Positions 18,252 to 27,650 of a stretch of 64,000 nucleotides of DNA are shown here, piece by piece. Source of the stretch: Burkholderiales bacterium (lineage in GTDB: Bacteria > Pseudomonadota > Gammaproteobacteria > Burkholderiales > Burkholderiaceae_C); NCBI GenBank assembly GCA_016195825.1, contig JACPYV010000104.1:1-64000 (forward strand). Reading direction: 5' to 3'. Below the pieces are notes generated by a model. That model was not told where the DNA came from, made no database searches, and saw only the letters and a program-made list of their open reading frames with translations. Made by a program: the position numbers and the translations under genes. The stretch's first letter is position 1, and the number at the start of each line of letters is the position of its first letter.

Positions 18252-18947
18252 ATGCTGCAACTGCTCAACAACATCCAGCACAAGGACCTGCGCGTCATCA
18301 TTCAGCGCGGCGCGCAATGGGGTGACGACTTCATGTCGGCACCCGTCACGGCGGACGAATTCCGCAAGCTCCAGGCGCATTACCCCATCGTCTTCCAGCG
18401 CGACGACAAGGGCGGTTTCGTGCCGGCGGTGCTGTTCGGCCTTCAGGACGGGCAGAACCTGTTTCTGAGCGATCAGGGCTGGGATGCCGACTACCTGCCT
18501 CTGTCGGTGCAGCGCCTCCCTTTCTCGATCGGCATCGCCGATGACGAACTGCGCATGATGGTCGACATGGACAGCAAGCGGATCAGCCAGGGCGCCGAGG
18601 GCGAAGCCGTGTTTCTGCCGCAAGGCGGCACGACCGACTTCACCGAGAACGCCAATTCCGTGCTGCGCGCGCTGCATGAAGGCATGCAGGCCACGACAGA
18701 TTTCATCCAGACGTTGATGACGCACGACTTGCTGGAGTCATTCGTGCTGGACATCGAGCGACCGGATGGCTCGCATGGCCAGTTGGTGGGCTACTACATC
18801 CTCAACGAGGAGCGGTTGGCCGCGCTGGATGCCGGCACCGTGGCCCTGCTGCACCAGGCCGACTACCTGCAGCCCATTTACATGGCAATCGCTTCGCTGT
18901 CCAACTTCACGAAGCTGATCAAGCGCCACCTCGCCCGCGAGGCCTGA
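18252..18947 (+). CDS. SapC-family protein
   Basis: Protein of 231 residues in the SapC family, so called from an S-layer-associated Campylobacter protein. The match is over the full length: an N-terminal segment (HYPIVFQRDDKGGFVPAVLFGLQDGQNLFL), then LSVQRLPFSIG, then a helical C-terminal end. There is no signal peptide or membrane segment, so it is probably cytoplasmic. The biochemical role of the family is unknown. It repeatedly accompanies halogenase-like and cupin genes near TonB receptors, as in this operon, with gaps of 8 and 5 nt to its neighbours. Confidence 0.85.
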   Translation: MLQLLNNIQHKDLRVIIQRGAQWGDDFMSAPVTADEFRKLQAHYPIVFQRDDKGGFVPAVLFGLQDGQNLFLSDQGWDADYLPLSVQRLPFSIGIADDELRMMVDMDSKRISQGAEGEAVFLPQGGTTDFTENANSVLRALHEGMQATTDFIQTLMTHDLLESFVLDIERPDGSHGQLVGYYILNEERLAALDAGTVALLHQADYLQPIYMAIASLSNFTKLIKRHLAREA

Positions 18948-18952
18948 GGCCC

Positions 18953-19945
18953 ATGCTCGAGCGCAGCGATGCAAGCGCGGAGCCCCTCGGGGCGATCCCG
19001 GCCGACGTGCTGAAGTCCACCCAGCCCGTGGTGCTCCGTGGGCTGGTGCGGCATTGGCCGCTCGTGCAGGCCGCGCTGCGTTCCGACGCAGACTTCTGCA
19101 ACTACTTGCGGGGCTTTGGTGCCAGCACGAGGCTGAGCCTGTGGCGTGGCGCTCCGGAGATCGGTGGGCGCTTCTTCTACAACGCCGACTTCAGCGGCTT
19201 CAACTTCCAGCACGAGATCAACACCTTTGGGGCACTGCTGGACGAGTTGCTCGCTGGCACTCCTGACGCCCTCTATCTCGGCTCGACCGACCTCGACCGC
19301 TGCTTCCCCGGCCTGCGCCAGCCCAACGACCTGGCCGTGCTGGCCGGCTTCGACCCGATGGTGAGCCTGTGGCTGGGCAACCGCATGCGGGTGGCCAGCC
19401 ATTTCGACCTTCCGGACAACATCGCCTGCGTCGTCGCGGGCCTCCGGCGGTTCACGCTGTTCCCGCCTGATCAGGTGGTCAACCTCTACATCGGCCCGCT
19501 GGACCTGACCCCGGCCGGTCAGCCGATCAGCCTGGTGGACCATGCGCAGCCCGACTTGGAACGCTTCCCGCGCTATGCCGAGGCACTCAAGCACGCGCAG
19601 ACCTTCGAGCTGCTGCCGGGCGATGCGCTCTTCATTCCGAGCCAGTGGTGGCATGGTGTCGAGTCGCTCGAACCCGTCAGTGCGCTCGTGAACTTCTGGT
19701 GGCGTCAGTCGCCTGCATTCATGGACACGCCGCTCAACACGCTGATGTTCGCGCTGCTGACGCTGCGGGACCTACCGCCGGCCCAGCGCGATGCGTGGCG
19801 CGCGCTGTTCGATCACTACATCTTCGACGCTGACGAACAGACGGCAGCCCATATCCCGCCGGCCGCACGCGGCATCCTCGCGCCCATGGACGACACCAGC
19901 GCGCGCCAGCTGCGCTCGATGCTGCTGAACCGACTCAACCGCTGA
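18953..19945 (+). CDS. cupin-like/JmjC-type Fe(II)-dependent oxygenase
   Basis: Protein of 330 residues with a JmjC/cupin_8 fold. The metal-binding triad is visible as HFD (about His150, Asp152; VASHFDLPDN) and a distal His in PSQWWHGVESL (about 234). The typical N-terminal QPVVLRGLVRHWPLV and the mid-domain YLGSTDL are also present. Relatives hydroxylate protein side chains or small molecules with 2-oxoglutarate. No substrate can be deduced. It is translated 5 nt after SapC and 9 nt before the second halogenase, which suggests the products work on a common substrate. Confidence 0.85.
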   Translation: MLERSDASAEPLGAIPADVLKSTQPVVLRGLVRHWPLVQAALRSDADFCNYLRGFGASTRLSLWRGAPEIGGRFFYNADFSGFNFQHEINTFGALLDELLAGTPDALYLGSTDLDRCFPGLRQPNDLAVLAGFDPMVSLWLGNRMRVASHFDLPDNIACVVAGLRRFTLFPPDQVVNLYIGPLDLTPAGQPISLVDHAQPDLERFPRYAEALKHAQTFELLPGDALFIPSQWWHGVESLEPVSALVNFWWRQSPAFMDTPLNTLMFALLTLRDLPPAQRDAWRALFDHYIFDADEQTAAHIPPAARGILAPMDDTSARQLRSMLLNRLNR

Positions 19946-19954
19946 CCCACCACC

Positions 19955-22207
19955 ATGAATCCTGCTCCGAAGCCTGTCCGTCGTATCGTCATCGCCGGTG
20001 GCGGCACCGCCGGGTGGATGGTGGCTGCCGGCCTGTCCAAATGCCTGGGTCGGCAATACGACATCCGCCTGGTCGAGTCCGAGGAAATCGGCACGGTCGG
20101 CGTCGGCGAGGCCACGATCCCGACGTTGCATATCCTGCACGAGATCCTCGATCTGGACGAGCGTGAGTTCGTCCAGGCCACGCAGGCCACCTTCAAGCTC
20201 GGCATCAGCTTCGAGAATTGGCGCAACGTCGGCGAAGACTACTTCCACTCCTTCGGCAAGACCGGCAAGGGGCACTGGACGGCGGGCTTCCACCACTTCT
20301 GGCTGGATGCCCGCAAACGGGGCCTGGCCAGCGACTACGGTGACTACTGCCTGGAGCTGCGCGCGGCGATGGACAACCGCTTCGCGACGCTGCCCGACAA
20401 CGGCATCAACTACGCCTACCATTTCGACGCGACGCTGTACGGCCAATATCTGCGCCGCTTCTCCGAGCGCTTGGGCGTGCAGCGCATCGAAGGCAAGATT
20501 GCCAAGATCCGCACAGATGACATCAGCGGCGACATCACCGGGCTGCAGCTGGACGGTGGCGCGCTCGTCGAAGGTGATTTCTTTATCGACTGCACCGGCA
20601 TGCGCTCGCTACTGCTTGGCGAGACGCTGGGCGTGCCCTACGAGAGCTGGTCGCACTGGCTGCCCTGCGACAGCGCGCTGGCCGTGCAGACGACGCTGGT
20701 TGGCGAGCCCGTGCCGTACACGCGCTCCATCGCCCATCCCTGGGGCTGGCAGTGGCGCATCCCGCTGCAGCATCGCGTCGGCAACGGCGTCGTGTTCAGC
20801 AGCAGGCACATCAGCGAAGCCGAGGCCAAGGCTAGGCTGCTGGCCAACGTGCAGGGCGAGGTGCTGCGCCAGCCGCGCCTCATCAAGTTCACGCCGGGCC
20901 AGCGCCAGCAGGTCTGGAAGAAGAACTGCGTCGCCATCGGCCTGTCCAGTGGTTTCCTGGAGCCGCTGGAGTCCACCAGCATCCACCTCATCCAGAAAGG
21001 CCTGACCCGCCTCATCGAGCTTTTCCCGACCGATGGTGTCTGCCAGAGCGACATCGACGAATACAACAACCAGTCACGCGAGGCCATTGAGCACATCCGC
21101 GACTTCATCATCCTGCACTACCACGTCACCAATCGCACGGACTCTGCGCTCTGGCGCCAATGCCGCGAGATGGAGGTTCCGGCCTCGCTCAAGCATCGCA
21201 TCCAGTTGTTCCGCGACACCGCCCGCTTCGCACCCGCAGCGGGTGATCTGTTCGCCGAAAACTCTTGGGTGCAGGTCATGATGGGCCAGGGCATCGAGCC
21301 ACGCAGCCACCATCCCATCACGCGCAACATGGACAACCGCAGCCTTGCCGACTTTCTCGGCGAGATCCGCAAGGACGCGGTGCGCACGCTGATGAAGCTG
21401 CCCAAGCACCAGCAGTTCATCGACCAGCACTTCCGCGCACCGCCGCTTGACGTTTCCCAGCCCGCCATGGCCAAGCCTGTGGCATTGCATGGCACGTTGC
21501 GCCTCAACCCGAGTGCGCGCATCGACACCGTCGAGCTGGCCGATGGCTCGCAGGTCTTTGTCGTCGACGACTTCGCCGACAACGCCGACGAACTCGTCGA
21601 CCTGGCCAGCCGGGCTGCGGACCAGTTTGCGGCGCCGCCAGGCCATCCCTACCCGGGACCGCAGCTCGACATGCCCGAGGTGATGGCCACGACGCTGCAC
21701 GCCTATTTCCATCAGCATCTGCGCCACCGGCTGCGTGCCGGTGAACCGCTGGGCATGTCTGCCCGCTTTTCGCGCGTCACGCGGGACGCCGCACTGCTGG
21801 ACGCCCGCCAGCGCATCTGCCATCGCGATGACTCCAACACCGGGCCTGGCGAGATGATCTCAGCCGCGGTGCACTACCTGTTCCAGGACGAGAGCCTCGG
21901 CGGTACCGTCTTCTTCCGCTCGCTGATGTCCGAGACCGGGACGCGCCAGTTCATGCTCGATGCCAACACGCTGGACGCCAGTGCCTTCGGTGATCGGTAC
22001 GGCATCCCGCCGGGCTACATGACCGAGAGCAACCGCTACTTCGAAGTCATCGGCCGCGTGCCCGCCCGGTGGAACCGTGCCGTGTTCTATAACGGCGGCA
22101 TCTTTCATTCCGGCGACATCCGCTGGGCCTCGCCAGCAGCCTACGAAACGGGCATGGGCCGGCTCACCATCAACGCCTTCTTCGGGCACCGCCGGCCCGG
22201 TGACTGA
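19955..22207 (+). CDS. fusion of tryptophan-halogenase-family enzyme and DUF6445/2OG-oxygenase-like domain
   Basis: A 750-residue protein in two parts. Residues 1 to about 500 are a flavin-dependent halogenase with Rossmann motif GGGTAGW (15-21), [10 protein letters not shown], catalytic-type Lys81 ([12 protein letters not shown]), the canonical WQWRIP (265-270), and [13 protein letters not shown] with the Glu-Ser pair (339-340) of PrnA-like enzymes. Residues from about 530 to 750 match the DUF6445-type beta-barrel. They show HRD (His623, Asp625) and a distal His718 (GGIFHSGDI) with a later Arg736 (GRLTIN), the arrangement of Fe(II)/2-oxoglutarate enzymes. The two activities are usually separate genes in similar operons, so the fusion suggests sequential chemistry on one substrate. 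It is the last gene of the operon and ends 22 nt before hemC. Confidence 0.85.
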   Translation: MNPAPKPVRRIVIAGGGTAGWMVAAGLSKCLGRQYDIRLVESEEIGTVGVGEATIPTLHILHEILDLDEREFVQATQATFKLGISFENWRNVGEDYFHSFGKTGKGHWTAGFHHFWLDARKRGLASDYGDYCLELRAAMDNRFATLPDNGINYAYHFDATLYGQYLRRFSERLGVQRIEGKIAKIRTDDISGDITGLQLDGGALVEGDFFIDCTGMRSLLLGETLGVPYESWSHWLPCDSALAVQTTLVGEPVPYTRSIAHPWGWQWRIPLQHRVGNGVVFSSRHISEAEAKARLLANVQGEVLRQPRLIKFTPGQRQQVWKKNCVAIGLSSGFLEPLESTSIHLIQKGLTRLIELFPTDGVCQSDIDEYNNQSREAIEHIRDFIILHYHVTNRTDSALWRQCREMEVPASLKHRIQLFRDTARFAPAAGDLFAENSWVQVMMGQGIEPRSHHPITRNMDNRSLADFLGEIRKDAVRTLMKLPKHQQFIDQHFRAPPLDVSQPAMAKPVALHGTLRLNPSARIDTVELADGSQVFVVDDFADNADELVDLASRAADQFAAPPGHPYPGPQLDMPEVMATTLHAYFHQHLRHRLRAGEPLGMSARFSRVTRDAALLDARQRICHRDDSNTGPGEMISAAVHYLFQDESLGGTVFFRSLMSETGTRQFMLDANTLDASAFGDRYGIPPGYMTESNRYFEVIGRVPARWNRAVFYNGGIFHSGDIRWASPAAYETGMGRLTINAFFGHRRPGD

Positions 22208-22229
22208 AAGCGGCCTTGATAATCGGGGC

Positions 22230-23156
22230 ATGACCCTCTCCATCACCATCGCCACGCGCGAAAGCCGTCTGGCGCTGTGGCAGGCCGAGCATGTGCAGGC
22301 CCGCCTCGCCAATGAACTGGGCCTGACCGCCACGCTGCTGGGAATGACCACCCGCGGCGACCAGATCCTCGACCGCACGCTGTCCAAGGTCGGCGGCAAG
22401 GGCTTGTTCGTGAAGGAGCTCGAAACAGCGCTGGCCGAAGGCCGCGCGCAGCTCGCCGTGCACTCGCTGAAAGACGTGCCCATGGAACTGCCCGAGGGCT
22501 TCACGCTCGCGGCGGTGCTGGAGCGCGAGGACCCGCGTGATGCGTTCGTCTCCAACGACTTTGCGTCGCTTGCCGAACTGCCTGAAGGTGCGGTGGTTGG
22601 CAGCTCCAGCCTGCGCCGCGTGACGCAACTGCTGAGCCGCCGTCCCGACCTGCGCGTCGAGCCGTTGCGCGGCAACCTCGACACGCGCCTGCGCAAGCTC
22701 GACGAAGGCGGCTATCACGCCATCGTGCTGGCGGCGGCGGGCCTGAAGCGCCTGGGCCTGGGCCACCGCGTGCGCAGCCTGTTCGAGGTCGACCAGATGC
22801 TGCCTTGTGCGGGGCAGGGCGCGCTGGGCATCGAGATCCGCGCCGATGAAACCGCGCTGGCTGCGGCGCTGGGTCGGCTGAGCCACGCACCGACCCTTCT
22901 GGCCTGCGAGGCCGAACGGGCCGTGTCGCGCGCGCTGGGCGGCAGCTGCAGCCTGCCGCTGGCTGCTCATGCGCACTGGCAGGGCAGCACGCTGTGCCTG
23001 GACGCCGCTCTGGGGCATGCCGAGGAGCATCGGTTGCCCCTGCTGCGTTCCAGCGTCGCTGCCGCCGTGTCGGACGTGGCCGCCGCCCGCGCGCTGGGCC
23101 AGCAGGCCGCGACGCGGCTGCGCGACTTGGGTGCGGGCTCCTACCTCCCCGGATGA
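22230..23156 (+). CDS. hemC: hydroxymethylbilane synthase (porphobilinogen deaminase)
   Basis: Cytoplasmic tetrapyrrole enzyme of 308 residues joining four porphobilinogens into hydroxymethylbilane. Family landmarks are the start [42 protein letters not shown], the GSSSLRR and LRGNLDTRL blocks, and the cofactor-binding Cys in [13 protein letters not shown]. It heads hemC-hemD-hemX-hemY; its stop overlaps the hemD ATG. The ATG is only 22 nt after the halogenase operon, so its promoter is either inside that operon or shared with it. In this phototroph it supplies both haem and bacteriochlorophyll. Confidence 0.96.
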   Translation: MTLSITIATRESRLALWQAEHVQARLANELGLTATLLGMTTRGDQILDRTLSKVGGKGLFVKELETALAEGRAQLAVHSLKDVPMELPEGFTLAAVLEREDPRDAFVSNDFASLAELPEGAVVGSSSLRRVTQLLSRRPDLRVEPLRGNLDTRLRKLDEGGYHAIVLAAAGLKRLGLGHRVRSLFEVDQMLPCAGQGALGIEIRADETALAAALGRLSHAPTLLACEAERAVSRALGGSCSLPLAAHAHWQGSTLCLDAALGHAEEHRLPLLRSSVAAAVSDVAAARALGQQAATRLRDLGAGSYLPG

Positions 23157-23899
23157 CGGCGCCGACGCTGCTGGTCACGCGCCCCCGGCCGCAGTGCGCG
23201 GCCTGGCTGGCACGCCTGGCTGTGTTGGGAGTGCCGGCGGCTGCGCTGCCGCTGATCGAGATCCTGCCGGCCCTGGATGCCGGGCCGGTGCAGGCCGCCT
23301 GGGCGGCGTTGTCGGCGGTAGACCTGGCCGTGTTCGTCAGTCCCAACGCCGTCGAGCATTTCTTTGCCCAGGCCCCGGGAGACTGGCCTGTGCATACCCT
23401 GGCCGCCTGCGTTGGCCCTGGCAGCGCGCAGGCGCTGGCCGAGCGCGGCGTGCCGGCCGCGAACATCGTCCAGCCGGCCGCTGATGCCGCCAGCCTGGAT
23501 TCCGAACACCTCTGGGAACAACTGTCACCCCGGCGTGATTGGCGCGGCGCACGGGTGCTGCTTCTGCGCGGCGACGGCGGCAGGGAATGGCTGGCGGAGC
23601 AGCTGACCGAGGCTGGCGCCCAGGTGGAGGCGGTGACGGTCTACCACCGCAGCGGCCCGCGCTGGACCGCCGCCGAGCAGGCCTTGCTGGGCGCCGTGCT
23701 GGCCCATCCGCAGCGCCACGTCTGGCTGTTCAGCAGCGCCGAGGCCGTCAGCCACCTGCGCGGCCAGCCGCTCGCGGGTCAGCGCGCCATCGCCACGCAC
23801 CCGCGCATTGCCGACGCGGCCCGCCTTGCCGGCTTCAGCCCTGTGGTTTTGGCGCGACCGGACCCTGAAGCGGTGACTCAGGCCCTGAAAGGCCTCTGA
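23153..23899 (+). CDS. hemD: uroporphyrinogen-III synthase
   Basis: Protein of 248 residues that cyclises hydroxymethylbilane to uroporphyrinogen III with D-ring inversion. HemD sequences vary widely. The supporting features are the LLVTRPRPQ start, the [12 protein letters not shown] motif, [11 protein letters not shown], the [17 protein letters not shown] segment and the late [10 protein letters not shown]. It overlaps hemC by four bases (ATGA) and is followed 16 nt later by hemX, so the set is one operon. Confidence 0.92.
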   Translation: MTAPTLLVTRPRPQCAAWLARLAVLGVPAAALPLIEILPALDAGPVQAAWAALSAVDLAVFVSPNAVEHFFAQAPGDWPVHTLAACVGPGSAQALAERGVPAANIVQPAADAASLDSEHLWEQLSPRRDWRGARVLLLRGDGGREWLAEQLTEAGAQVEAVTVYHRSGPRWTAAEQALLGAVLAHPQRHVWLFSSAEAVSHLRGQPLAGQRAIATHPRIADAARLAGFSPVVLARPDPEAVTQALKGL

Positions 23900-23915
23900 C
23901 AGAATCTGCCGCACT

Positions 23916-25073
23916 GTGAGTGAGCCGATTTCCCCCGTTCCGGTGCCGACCCCAGCGGTCGAGCCTGCCGCCCCGCCAGCCCCTGCTGTCTCTGCCGCCT
24001 CCGCGCTGCCGGCCTGGTTGCCCTGGCTGCTCGCGCTGCTTGGCGCCGCCGTGCTGCTGTGCGTCGTGCTGGCCTGGCAGAGCCTGTCCCGCCAGCAGTC
24101 GCTGGAGCAGGAGCTGGTGCGCCGCCAGGAGGCCAGCCAGGCCCAGGCCACCGAGGCCCGCCTGGCGGCCAAGCAGTCCGGCGAACTGGTGCGCGACACC
24201 GCCGCCAAGGTTTCGCTGCTGGAGGCCCGCCTGGCCGAGGTCGCGCTGCAGCGCGGCCAACTGGAGGAGTTGATCCAGTCCATGTCCCGTTCGCGCGACG
24301 AGAACGTCGTCGGCGACATCGAGGCCGCCATCCGTGTGGCGCTGCAGCAGACCCAGATCACCGGCAGCGCCGAGCCGCTGGTGGCAACGCTGAAGCAGGC
24401 CGATGAGCGCCTGCTGCGCTACAAGCAGCCACGCATGGAAGGCGTGCGCCGCGCCGTCGCGCGCGACCTGGACCGTGTCAAGGCCATCGCGGTGGTCGAT
24501 GTGTCCACGCTGACCATCAAGCTCGACGAAGTCGTGCGCATGGCCGACGAGCTGCCGCTGATGTCCGGTGGCGACCCGGTCGTCCGCCCGCGCGAGGAGC
24601 GCAGCGGCGACACCGCCGCCAAGGAGCGCGAGCACGCGCTGAAGCTGCAGCGCGAGCAGGCCGCCGCGGCAGCGGAGGGCAAAGTCTCGCTGTGGTGGTG
24701 GCAGGCCACGCAGCAACTGTCGACCTGGACCGGTCTGGTCTGGGGTGAGGCGCGCACGCTGCTGCGCGTGACCCGCATCGACCACCCAGAGGCCGCGCTG
24801 ATCTCGCCCGACCAGAGCTTCTTTCTGCGCGAGAACCTTAAGCTGCGCCTGCTGAACGCCCGCCTGGCCCTGCTCAGTCGCCAGTTCGACACGGCCCAGA
24901 GCGACCTGCGCGACAGCCAGGAGATGCTGAACCGCTACTTCGACACCCGCTCGCGCAAGGTGGCCGGTGTGACCGAGCTGCTGCGCCAGGTGGCTGGTCA
25001 GGCCCGTCAAGTCAGCGTGCCGCGGCCCGACGACACGCTGGCGGCTTTGACGGCGGCAGCGGCGGGGCGCTGA
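23916..25073 (+). CDS. hemX: HemX-like membrane protein of the haem operon
   Basis: Protein of 385 residues with a Pro-rich cytoplasmic start, one transmembrane helix (about 34-53, WLPWLLALLGAAVLLCVVLAW) and a long helical, partly coiled-coil periplasmic part. It matches HemX, often annotated as uroporphyrinogen-III methyltransferase, but it has no methyltransferase motifs. The family may organise late haem synthesis at the membrane. The start is a GTG, and an earlier start is unlikely given the hemD stop 16 nt upstream. It lies between hemD and hemY with 2 nt to hemY. Confidence 0.88.
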   Translation: MSEPISPVPVPTPAVEPAAPPAPAVSAASALPAWLPWLLALLGAAVLLCVVLAWQSLSRQQSLEQELVRRQEASQAQATEARLAAKQSGELVRDTAAKVSLLEARLAEVALQRGQLEELIQSMSRSRDENVVGDIEAAIRVALQQTQITGSAEPLVATLKQADERLLRYKQPRMEGVRRAVARDLDRVKAIAVVDVSTLTIKLDEVVRMADELPLMSGGDPVVRPREERSGDTAAKEREHALKLQREQAAAAAEGKVSLWWWQATQQLSTWTGLVWGEARTLLRVTRIDHPEAALISPDQSFFLRENLKLRLLNARLALLSRQFDTAQSDLRDSQEMLNRYFDTRSRKVAGVTELLRQVAGQARQVSVPRPDDTLAALTAAAAGR

Positions 25074-25075
25074 TC

Positions 25076-26323
25076 ATGAGAATCGTGATCTGGCTGGTGC
25101 TGCTGTTCGCGGTTGCCGTCGTCGCGGCGCTGACGCTGGGTTCCAATGACGGTCTTGCCAGCTTCTACTGGGCTGGCTGGCGGCTGGATATCTCGCTCAA
25201 TCTGTTCCTGTTACTGCTGGTCGCCAGTTGCTTCGCCCTCGTGACCGCCATCCAGGCCATCGAGGCGCTGACCACGCTGCCCAAGCGTGCCCGCGAATGG
25301 CGGCTGGCCCAGCGCGAGCGCAGCGCCCAGCTGGCGTTGCGGGAGGCGCTGGTCGAACTCTTCGGCGCACGCTTCAGCCGCGCACAGAAGGCGGCGCAGA
25401 AGGCTCTGAACATCCAGTCCGCGACGCCCGAGCTGGCGGCCGACCAATCCTTCATGGCGTTGGCGCATCTGCTTGCCGCCGCCAGCGCGCACCGCCTGCA
25501 GGACCGCCGCCACCGCGACGAGCAGCTGACTCAGGCGCTCGACCTGGCCCGCCGTGCTGGTGGTGCGCGTGCCCAGGAGGATGGTGCCCGCCTGCTGGCC
25601 GCCGAATGGGCGCTGGATGACCGCGACGCTACGCGCGCTCTCAACCTGCTGGGCGACCTGGCGCCCGGCGTCGCCCGCCGTACTCAGGCCCTGCGGCTGC
25701 GCTTGCAGGCGACACGACTGGCCCGCCAGCCGCTGGATGCGCTGCGCACCGCCCGCCTGTTGGCCAAGCACCAGGCCTTCTCCAAGGTCGCCGCGCAGGG
25801 CCTGCTGCGTTCGCTGGCCTTCGAGGCGCTGGACGGCGCGCGTGACGTCGACCAGTTGCGCTCGGTCTGGCAGCAGCTCGACCCGGCCGACCGCCGCGAC
25901 CCGCTCGTCGCCGCACGCGCCGCGCAGTGCGCCGGCCAGCTCGGCGCGCCGGACGATGGCCGCGGCTGGCTGCGCCCGTTCTTCGACGACATCGCCGAGT
26001 TGCAGCCCGACGACCGCGCGGCGATCGCCAGCGCCCTGGTGCCGGTGCTGGCGGGCTGCGGGCCGGACTGGTTGCAGCGCCTCGAGTCTGCTCAGGCCCG
26101 CTTCCCGCGCGAGCGCGCACTGGCCTACGCGCTGGGCCATGCACTGGCCGAGCGCCAGCTGTGGGGCAAGGCGCGGCTGATGCTGGAAACCGTGGCCGAT
26201 GACGCCAACATGCCTGGCCCGGCACGCCGCCGCAGCTGGCTGGCGCTGGCCGCACTGGCAGAGCAGGAGGGCGACGAGGCCCGTCGCGCGCGCTGCTTCG
26301 AGTCGGCCGCCCGGCTGCCTTGA
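25076..26323 (+). CDS. hemY: HemY-like TPR membrane protein
   Basis: Inner-membrane protein of 415 residues in the proteobacterial HemY family, which is distinct from Gram-positive protoporphyrinogen oxidase. Two N-terminal transmembrane segments (about 2-20 and 38-58) carry the family signature ASFYWAGWRLDISLNLFLLLL. A long helical TPR-like region rich in Ala, Arg and Leu follows. It is thought to assist late haem synthesis, with no enzyme activity shown. It is the last gene of hemCDXY, two bases after hemX, and is followed by a tRNA gene with its own promoter. Confidence 0.9.
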   Translation: MRIVIWLVLLFAVAVVAALTLGSNDGLASFYWAGWRLDISLNLFLLLLVASCFALVTAIQAIEALTTLPKRAREWRLAQRERSAQLALREALVELFGARFSRAQKAAQKALNIQSATPELAADQSFMALAHLLAAASAHRLQDRRHRDEQLTQALDLARRAGGARAQEDGARLLAAEWALDDRDATRALNLLGDLAPGVARRTQALRLRLQATRLARQPLDALRTARLLAKHQAFSKVAAQGLLRSLAFEALDGARDVDQLRSVWQQLDPADRRDPLVAARAAQCAGQLGAPDDGRGWLRPFFDDIAELQPDDRAAIASALVPVLAGCGPDWLQRLESAQARFPRERALAYALGHALAERQLWGKARLMLETVADDANMPGPARRRSWLALAALAEQEGDEARRARCFESAARLP

Positions 26324-26400
26324 TCGCTGGTCGGGCGGGGCCCGGGGCCGGCACCCTCGACAGCCCGCCGGCAACTATTTTCGAAAAAATCTTGAAACTC

Positions 26401-26430
26401 TTGCCGAGGACCTAAAAACCTGGCTATACT
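26401..26430 (+). promoter_or_regulatory. promoter of tRNA-Arg
   Basis: TTGCCG (26401-26406) and TATACT (26425-26430) are spaced 18 bp apart and end 11 nt before the tRNA. This is a good sigma-70 match in an AT-richer patch. Confidence 0.65.
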
Positions 26431-26441
26431 GTGAGGCTTCA

Positions 26442-26518
26442 GCGGCTGTAGCTCAGTTGGATAGAGTACTTGGCTACGAACCAAGGGGTCGTGGGTTCGA
26501 ATCCTGCCAGCCGCACCA
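26442..26518 (+). tRNA. tRNA-Arg (anticodon ACG)
   Basis: A 77-nt cloverleaf: the acceptor stem GCGGCTG pairs with CAGCCGC, followed by discriminator A and an encoded CCA. The D-arm is AGCTCAGTTGGATAGAG, the anticodon stem CTTGG/CCAAG has loop CTACGAA (anticodon ACG), and the T-arm is GTGGGTTCGAATCC. It sits between hemY and the photosynthesis gene cluster and could mark the cluster boundary. Confidence 0.95.
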
Positions 26519-26536
26519 ATAATAAGAAGACGAATC

Positions 26537-26570
26537 AACGGGTTAGCACCGCAAGGCGCTAACCCGTTTT
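26537..26570 (+). terminator. Rho-independent terminator after tRNA-Arg
   Basis: AACGGGTTAGC and GCTAACCCGTT form a perfect 11-bp stem with a 10-nt loop, followed by TTCCTTT. It lies 18 nt after the tRNA 3' end. Confidence 0.8.
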
Positions 26571-26858
26571 CCTTTGCGCGTGACCTTTGTGCGTGACGTC
26601 TGCGTAAGTCCGCCTCCCTGACCGTTGACCACCTGCGCAAGCGTGGACTTTTGCGCGTCATGTTGCCCAGCTTAGCGGCCTCCACCAGGTACGCAATCGC
26701 GGCGTTGGCGTAGAGCTGGCTCATGTCCAGCGCTGCAAGGACTTGCAGCAACGCTCGACCTTGCTTCGACACGCCGGCCGCCCGCAGCAGTCCCTGATCG
26801 TGGCCGTGCTTGGGCGGCGGGGCCGAGGTAGCCGACGTTCCCGCCGTTCTGCAATGGT
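26571..26858. other. spacer between tRNA terminator and puhE
   Basis: About 290 bp with no gene I can support. An open minus-strand stretch runs through it but also covers the tRNA and puhE, so it is not credible as a coding region. No obvious hairpin follows the puhE stop. Confidence 0.4.
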
Positions 26859-27626
26859 TCAGGCGTGCGGCGCGCGCGAGCGCATGCCCCAGTCCCAGAG
26901 CTTCTGGCTCGGCAGCGGCAGCACCATGAACCAGTGTTCCAGCAGGGCCAGGCTGAGCAGCATGGCGACGAAGCTGCAGGCGGTCACTTCGAAGGCGCCG
27001 AAGAGAGTTGCCACGGCGCTGTGCCAGGCTGCTGCTGCCAGCGCCGTCACCGCGATCACGCTGATAGGGAACAGCGCGTTGCTGGGCCGCTGGCGAAAGT
27101 AGCTGTGCATGTAGCGCAGGTGCTCGGGCAGGAACTGCTCGTTGAGGTTGCGCACGCCCAGGAACACGTTGAGCTTGGCTGACAGTCGCATCAGCCACAG
27201 CACGCCAAAGGTCCACGCGCTAAGCTGGTTAGGCTGTTGCCATGTCAGCGCAAGGATGGCCGCGCCGAGAACGATCAGCGCCAGCTCGTGGTAAAGGATG
27301 GCCATCACCGCATGGCCCACCCGGCGCCAGCCGCGCGCGCCCGGCGGGCAGGCCAGGCGACGAGGGCCAGTCACGTAGCCGAGCAGGAAGCCAACCTCCT
27401 GCCAGGCCCAGACCATCAGCGCGGCGGTGAAGGCCAGGTAGGCGCCGGTGACGCGCGTGTCCGAAGCCGACTGGGCCACGCCCAGCAGCGACACGCCCAG
27501 CAGCACCGTGGCTGCGGCAAACGTCCACTTGTGCGTGACGCGCGGCAAGCCGTTCAGGTACAGGATCACGCCCGTGCTGAACCACCACAGCAGCAGGGTG
27601 TATAGCGCGGGCCAGCCGTGTTGCAT
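26859..27626 (-). CDS. puhE: photosynthetic complex assembly protein PuhE
   Basis: Polytopic membrane protein of 255 residues, about seven hydrophobic segments, matching PuhE (DUF3623). Supporting segments are the start WPALYTLLLWWFSTGVILYL, WAWQEVGFLLGYVTGP, and the conserved LNVFLGVRNLNEQFLPEHL. PuhE modulates bacteriochlorophyll production and reaction-centre assembly in Rhodobacter. It is the last gene of the minus-strand photosynthesis superoperon, 24 nt after acsF. This is the usual place of puhE in betaproteobacterial phototrophs. Confidence 0.92.
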   Translation of the reverse strand: MQHGWPALYTLLLWWFSTGVILYLNGLPRVTHKWTFAAATVLLGVSLLGVAQSASDTRVTGAYLAFTAALMVWAWQEVGFLLGYVTGPRRLACPPGARGWRRVGHAVMAILYHELALIVLGAAILALTWQQPNQLSAWTFGVLWLMRLSAKLNVFLGVRNLNEQFLPEHLRYMHSYFRQRPSNALFPISVIAVTALAAAAWHSAVATLFGAFEVTACSFVAMLLSLALLEHWFMVLPLPSQKLWDWGMRSRAPHA

Positions 27627-27650
27627 GCCAGGGGCTCCGGCGCACTTTGC

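Noticed and set aside
26125-27216. Minus-strand frame spanning hemY end, tRNA-Arg and puhE
   Set aside because: It contains the well-known false peptide produced by reading a tRNA antisense (GRIRTHDPLVRSQVLYPTE) and overlaps two real genes.
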